Source of the DNA: JASJAR01 sp038530285
GTDB lineage: Bacteria; Pseudomonadota; Alphaproteobacteria; Rhodobacterales; Rhodobacteraceae
NCBI GenBank assembly: GCA_038530285.1
Contig: JBCBCY010000001.1
Location: 1 to 64,000 of the forward strand
Direction: 5' to 3'
Length of the DNA stretch: 64,000 nucleotides
Shown: in pieces, positions 60,278 through 64,000 of the stretch
Layout: each line of letters opens with the position of its first letter
Numbering within the stretch: the stretch's first letter is position 1
The notes under the pieces: generated by a model
What the model was told of the DNA's origin: nothing
The model's input: only the letters and a program-made list of their open reading frames with translations
The model's database searches: none
Translations under genes and position numbers: made by a program

Positions 60278-61453
60278 ATGGCCGTCGCCGAACCCCTGCC
60301 AGATGTGAAAGACGACGCAGTTGTCGCAGACACGGCCCCCAAGCGCGGGTGGCTGTCGCCCCTTAACCAGCGGCGTTGGCGCAATTTCCGCAAAAATCGT
60401 CGCGCCTATTGGTCGCTGATTATCTTTTGCGTTTTGTTCGGGCTGTCGCTTTTGGCCGAGTTTATCGCCAACGACAAACCTGTCCTGGTGTCTTATCGCG
60501 GCGAATTACGGATGCCGATTTTTCAGTTCTACCCCGAGGTCGCTTTTGGAGGCGATTTCCGCACCGAGGCCGTTTATTCCGACATTGAGGTGAAGTGCCT
60601 GATCGTTTCAGGTGGGATCAATGCGTGCTTTGATGACCCAGAAGGGATCATGGCGCAGGCCGAAACGGGCGTCGTTGACGGGGCGGACATCGAAAAGGGC
60701 TGGATGATCTGGCCGCCGATCCCCTACCGCTATGACACGATCGCCGATCTGGGGCGCGCGGCCCCGTCGCCGCCGGATGAAAACCATCTGCTCGGCACCG
60801 ATGATACCGCGCGTGATGTGTTGGCCCGGGTGATCTACGGGTTCAGATTGTCGATTGTCTTCACGCTGATCGTGACGGGGCTGTCGAGTGTGATCGGCAT
60901 ATTGGCAGGCGCGGTGCAAGGGTATTTTGGCGGTTGGATCGATCTTGTTTTCCAACGCATCCTTGAAATATGGGCGTCTACGCCAAGCCTGTTTGTCATC
61001 ATCATCATGTTCGCGATCTTCGGGCGAAGTTTCTGGATGCTGGTGTTTTTATCCGTGCTGTTCGGATGGCCTGCTTTGGTGGGTGTGGTGCGGGCGGAAT
61101 TCCTGCGGGCAAGGAACTTTGAATACGTCCGTGCGGCGCGCGCGCTGGGCGTGTCGAACTGGACGATCATGTTCCGTCATATGTTGCCCAACGCGATGGT
61201 CGCAACACTGACGGTGCTGCCGTTCATCATCACCGGCGCGATCGGGTCGCTTGCGTCCCTTGATTTTCTGGGCTTCGGGCTGCCGTCTTCGGCGCCTTCG
61301 CTGGGTGAGTTGACGCTGCAGGCGAAGCAAAACCTTCAGGCACCCTGGCTTGCCTTCACCGCCTTTTTCACCTTTGCGATTATGCTGTCGCTTCTGGTTT
61401 TCATCTTTGAGGGGGTGCGTGACGCGTTCGACCCCAGAAAGACGTTCTCGTGA
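60278..61453 (+). CDS. yejE: Peptide ABC transporter permease YejE
   Basis: 391 residues. N-terminal RRWRNFRKNRRAYWSLIIFCVLFGLSLLAEFIANDKP matches the OppC/YejE family, then a periplasmic insert (about 65-165) with LLGTDDTARDVLARVIYGFRLS. Coupling motif VRAARALGVSNWTIMFRHMLPNAMVATLTVLPFI near 285-317. Its TGA overlaps the GTG of the next gene. Confidence 0.95.
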   Translation: MAVAEPLPDVKDDAVVADTAPKRGWLSPLNQRRWRNFRKNRRAYWSLIIFCVLFGLSLLAEFIANDKPVLVSYRGELRMPIFQFYPEVAFGGDFRTEAVYSDIEVKCLIVSGGINACFDDPEGIMAQAETGVVDGADIEKGWMIWPPIPYRYDTIADLGRAAPSPPDENHLLGTDDTARDVLARVIYGFRLSIVFTLIVTGLSSVIGILAGAVQGYFGGWIDLVFQRILEIWASTPSLFVIIIMFAIFGRSFWMLVFLSVLFGWPALVGVVRAEFLRARNFEYVRAARALGVSNWTIMFRHMLPNAMVATLTVLPFIITGAIGSLASLDFLGFGLPSSAPSLGELTLQAKQNLQAPWLAFTAFFTFAIMLSLLVFIFEGVRDAFDPRKTFS

Positions 61454-61761
61454 CCGAGCGCGCCGCGCGCAGCCGTGTCGCCAGCTGGATCTACCTGGCG
61501 GCGTTGTTGCCCTGCGCGATGACTGCGGCAATCGGGGTTTACCTAGTCGCAGAGCTTTTTCAGAACGGGACCCCTGATCGGGAATATGGCGGGCTGGCCC
61601 CTTATCTGATTGCTTTCTATTTCGGTCCCGGAACATTGGGCGCTGCGGCGGCATTGTTGCTGGGGACAACGCCCGGGCTTTGGCGTTTGGTCCTGACGGC
61701 GATTGCCGCCGTCTGGAGCCTGACATTGGCGCCAATGATCTGGCTTGGGGTGAGCGGATGA
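61450..61761 (+). CDS. Small membrane protein inserted between yejE and yejF
   Basis: 103 residues, GTG start overlapping the yejE stop by four bases, and its own stop overlaps the yejF ATG (ATGA). Three hydrophobic segments (about 13-33, 48-68 and 78-98). No family recognised. The tight overlaps on both sides show it is expressed with the transporter; a role in the Yej complex is possible but unproven. Confidence 0.72.
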   Translation: MTERAARSRVASWIYLAALLPCAMTAAIGVYLVAELFQNGTPDREYGGLAPYLIAFYFGPGTLGAAAALLLGTTPGLWRLVLTAIAAVWSLTLAPMIWLGVSG

Positions 61762-63356
61762 CCCCGATTTTGAAGGTCCAGAACCTGAACGTGCACTTTC
61801 GCCAGGATGGTGCGCTTACCCATGCGGTGCGCAACGTGTCTTTCGACCTCGCCGAAGGCGAGACTGTGGCGCTGGTCGGCGAAAGCGGGTCCGGCAAGTC
61901 GGTGACGGCGCTGTCGACGGTTGATTTGCTTCCCGGTTCGGCCGAAACAACCGGGTCGATCACCTACCGTGGGGCCGAGATGATGGGCGCGGAAGCGCGC
62001 GAATTGCGCCGGGTGCGGGGCAATGACATCAGCTTCATTTTTCAAGAGCCGATGACCTCACTCAATCCGCTGCACACGCTCGACAAACAGATTGGCGAAA
62101 GCCTGGCCCTGCACCAGAACCTGCGCGGTGAGGCGGCGCGCGCTCGTACGATTGAGCTTCTGGGTGAGGTTGGCATTCCCGAGCCTGAGATGCGGCTGAA
62201 GTCCTATCCCCATCAGCTGTCGGGGGGGCAACGCCAACGCGTCATGATCGCGATGGCGCTAGCCAACAACCCCGATCTTTTGGTCGCCGACGAGCCGACG
62301 ACCGCGCTTGATGTCACGATCCAAGCGCAAATTCTGGAACTTTTGGCGGCCCTCAAGCGCGACCGGGGCATGTCCATGCTGTTTATCACCCATGATCTGG
62401 GGATCGTCCGGCGGTTTGCGGACCGGGTCTGTGTGATGAAAGACGGAGAAATCGTTGAGACCGGGCCGGTTGCAGACATTTTTGATGACCCGCAGCATCC
62501 CTACACGCAGATGCTGCTATCGGCAGAATCCACCGGTTTGCCAAAACCTGTTGCTGCCGATGCCCCGGTGGTGGCTGAAACGGACGATCTGAGGATCTGG
62601 TTTCCAATCCAGCGCGGTTTCATGAAGCGCACCGTGGGTCATATCAAGGCGGTCAATGCTGCGTCCCTTTCCGTGCGCGCGGGCGAAACGGTGGGCATCG
62701 TGGGGGAAAGCGGGTCGGGTAAGACGACCCTGGCACTGGCGATCATGCGGCTGATTTCCTCGGAAGGCCTGGTCAGCTTTATGGGGCGCGACATTCAGGG
62801 CCTAAAGTCGCGGGCGCTGCGGCCCTTGCGCGCTGAGATGCAGATCGTGTTTCAAGACCCGTACGGGTCGCTGTCGCCTCGGATGACTGTAGAAGAAATC
62901 ATTGCCGAAGGGCTGACAATCCACGGTGAGCGGGGCCAGAACACCCATAGGCTTGTGTCAGATATCATGACCGAGGTCGGGCTCGATCCGTCGATGATGC
63001 ATCGGTACCCGCACGAGTTTTCAGGCGGCCAGCGCCAGCGGATCGCGATCGCGCGCGCGATGATCCTTCGACCGAAACTGGTGGTCCTGGATGAGCCGAC
63101 ATCGGCGCTTGATATGACCGTGCAGGTGCAGATTGTGACCCTGTTGCGCGATCTGCAGGAAAAATACGGGCTGGCCTATCTGTTCATCAGCCACGATCTG
63201 CGGGTGGTGCGCGCGTTAAGTCATCATGTCATCGTCATGAAATCGGGCGATGTGGTCGAACAGGGGACCGCGGCGCGGATATTTGACGCCCCGCAATCGA
63301 GTTACACGCAAGAATTGATGGCGGCGGCGTTTGAAACTGGCGTTGATGTGGCCTGA
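61758..63356 (+). CDS. yejF: Peptide ABC transporter ATP-binding protein YejF (two ABC domains)
   Basis: 532 residues with two complete nucleotide-binding domains. Domain 1: Walker A GESGSGKSV, signature LSGGQRQRV, Walker B LLVADEPTTALD, ITHD. Domain 2: Walker A GESGSGKTT, signature FSGGQRQRI, Walker B LVVLDEPTSALD, ISHD. Oligopeptide-type C-terminal extensions follow each. ATG 61758 overlaps the upstream stop. Completes the YejABEF importer. Confidence 0.95.
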   Translation: MTPILKVQNLNVHFRQDGALTHAVRNVSFDLAEGETVALVGESGSGKSVTALSTVDLLPGSAETTGSITYRGAEMMGAEARELRRVRGNDISFIFQEPMTSLNPLHTLDKQIGESLALHQNLRGEAARARTIELLGEVGIPEPEMRLKSYPHQLSGGQRQRVMIAMALANNPDLLVADEPTTALDVTIQAQILELLAALKRDRGMSMLFITHDLGIVRRFADRVCVMKDGEIVETGPVADIFDDPQHPYTQMLLSAESTGLPKPVAADAPVVAETDDLRIWFPIQRGFMKRTVGHIKAVNAASLSVRAGETVGIVGESGSGKTTLALAIMRLISSEGLVSFMGRDIQGLKSRALRPLRAEMQIVFQDPYGSLSPRMTVEEIIAEGLTIHGERGQNTHRLVSDIMTEVGLDPSMMHRYPHEFSGGQRQRIAIARAMILRPKLVVLDEPTSALDMTVQVQIVTLLRDLQEKYGLAYLFISHDLRVVRALSHHVIVMKSGDVVEQGTAARIFDAPQSSYTQELMAAAFETGVDVA

Positions 63357-63362
63357 CGCGGG

Positions 63363-64000
63363 TTAACCCGGGCCCAGGGTTTCGCATGACACGTCGCGGG
63401 CGGCCAATCTTCGGCACGCAAGGGCGGCCCGCTCGCGGGTCATTCCGACAAAATTGGCATCATATGATCCGCCGCGCGGAACGACTTTGCGCAGGGCGTC
63501 GTCAAGGGTCGACAGTTCCGTCAGCGCTGTGGTCAAGAGCACCCGCTCGGCGTCGTGTCGGTTGGGATAGCGCCCCACCGAGATACCCCAGTGCCGCCCG
63601 CCGGAGGTCGACAGGCGCGTGACAATCGTTGGCTCGCGCGGGGCAGGCGCGGCTGCATCGACTGCAACCGGGCGTGGCAAAGGTTGAATGGCCGCAAGGC
63701 TGGCCCGGGCCACATCGACGTCAGCGGATGGCGCGAGAACAGGCTGATCCTGAGGATCGGGTGCCGCGGCAACCAAGCCCTCAGCCTGGGGTTCGGCGGG
63801 CACGGCCACATCGGCGGCCACAGCTTCGGCCAGGGCGGATGCGATGCCCGTCTGCAGCGTATCATCAGCGACCATGAGAGGTGCATTCTCAGCCGGACGC
63901 GGACGCGGAATCGGCGATTTTTTCAACGGTCCTGCGGTGGCCACCAAAACCGGGGCCTGGGCATTGCCGGCATAAGGCGGGCGTTGGGGTTTGCGAACGG
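63363..64000 (-). CDS. SPOR-domain protein, probable D-alanyl-D-alanine carboxypeptidase C-terminus (5' end outside window)
   Basis: The reading frame is open to the window edge. What remains is a Pro/Ala-rich linker and a C-terminal SPOR domain (GRHWGISVGRYPNRHDAERVLLTTALTELSTL...GGSYDANFVGMTRERAALACRRL), about the last 75 residues. SPOR domains bind denuded septal glycan. In Rhodobacterales this layout is common at the end of penicillin-binding D,D-carboxypeptidases, which is the basis for the call; no catalytic part is visible here. Confidence 0.6.
   Translation of the reverse strand, partial: VRKPQRPPYAGNAQAPVLVATAGPLKKSPIPRPRPAENAPLMVADDTLQTGIASALAEAVAADVAVPAEPQAEGLVAAAPDPQDQPVLAPSADVDVARASLAAIQPLPRPVAVDAAAPAPREPTIVTRLSTSGGRHWGISVGRYPNRHDAERVLLTTALTELSTLDDALRKVVPRGGSYDANFVGMTRERAALACRRLAARDVSCETLGPG

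Noticed and set aside
63359..63370. Perfect 12-bp palindrome CGGGTTAACCCG between yejF and the SPOR-domain gene
   Set aside because: Too short for a terminator and it contains the stop codon of the minus-strand gene; no repeat copies noticed, so it may be chance.

Overview
The window is a GC-rich stretch of chromosome from an alphaproteobacterium of the Rhodobacterales (Roseobacter/Rhodobacter type). The evidence is the near-complete match to the Rhodobacter L-malyl-CoA/beta-methylmalyl-CoA lyase, a TIGR02302-family protein after lysA, COQ9, a TrcR (DUF1013) regulator, a CycM-type membrane cytochrome c, DUF1244, a Hint_2-type protein, and the dnaX-ybaB-recR block beside the SRP RNA gene. No phage, transposon, CRISPR array, tRNA or rRNA was seen. 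Most of the window is vertically inherited core genome with a few accessory insertions.

Layout. 1-8411: lysA (3' part), TIGR02302 protein, TetR regulator, acidic zinc-ribbon protein divergent from ftsE-ftsX-plsC-ridA. 8412-9488: an accessory Abi_C-type abortive-infection gene with atypical base composition. 9489-11940: accA (minus), then GNAT and methyltransferase genes. 12205-16015: a two-component system divergent from three small secreted proteins, one with internal DG repeats and one with two EF-hands. 16012-17976: mcl divergent from an unrecognised gene. 18076-21014: a D-amino-acid/D-glutamate operon (dgcN, dgcA, dat). 21290-24855: DUF1244, N-formylglutamate amidohydrolase, pyk, a small membrane protein, rpmI-rplT. 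25157-30878: Hint protein, then pheS and pheT separated by two small genes. 30887-33914: DUF2161, YtoQ, GST, mscL, Lrp. 33954-35977: a small secreted protein coupled to a chemotaxis-type receptor. 36071-39972: rpsU, COQ9, quinone oxidoreductase, trcR, recR, ybaB. 39976-44932: dnaX, ankyrin protein, ffs RNA, YpfJ-like metallopeptidase. 44985-49943: an NMT1/SsuA-type ABC transporter and a Tat-exported CpdB. 50120-55500: nudC, an SRPBCC protein, a PAS-GGDEF-EAL protein and a cysteine-rich secreted protein. 55591-57074: pheA and cycM. 57252-63356: yejABEF with an extra membrane gene inside the operon. 63363-64000: the SPOR-domain end of a probable D,D-carboxypeptidase.

How genes work together. 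Dat can collect amino groups from D-amino acids as D-glutamate, which DgcN and DgcA would convert to N-acetyl-L-glutamate. FtsEX drives septal peptidoglycan hydrolase activation. The yej operon imports peptides. dnaX-ybaB-recR serve replication and recombination. The best candidates for undescribed biology are the two-component/secreted-protein module at 12.2-16.0 kb, the secreted protein with three CP-x6-G-[VI]-[NH]-x6-[LI]-C repeats at 54.0-55.5 kb, a dispersed post-stop hairpin element, and a pair of 14-base direct repeats between a small membrane gene and pheT. All functions are read from sequence by eye; no database search was possible.
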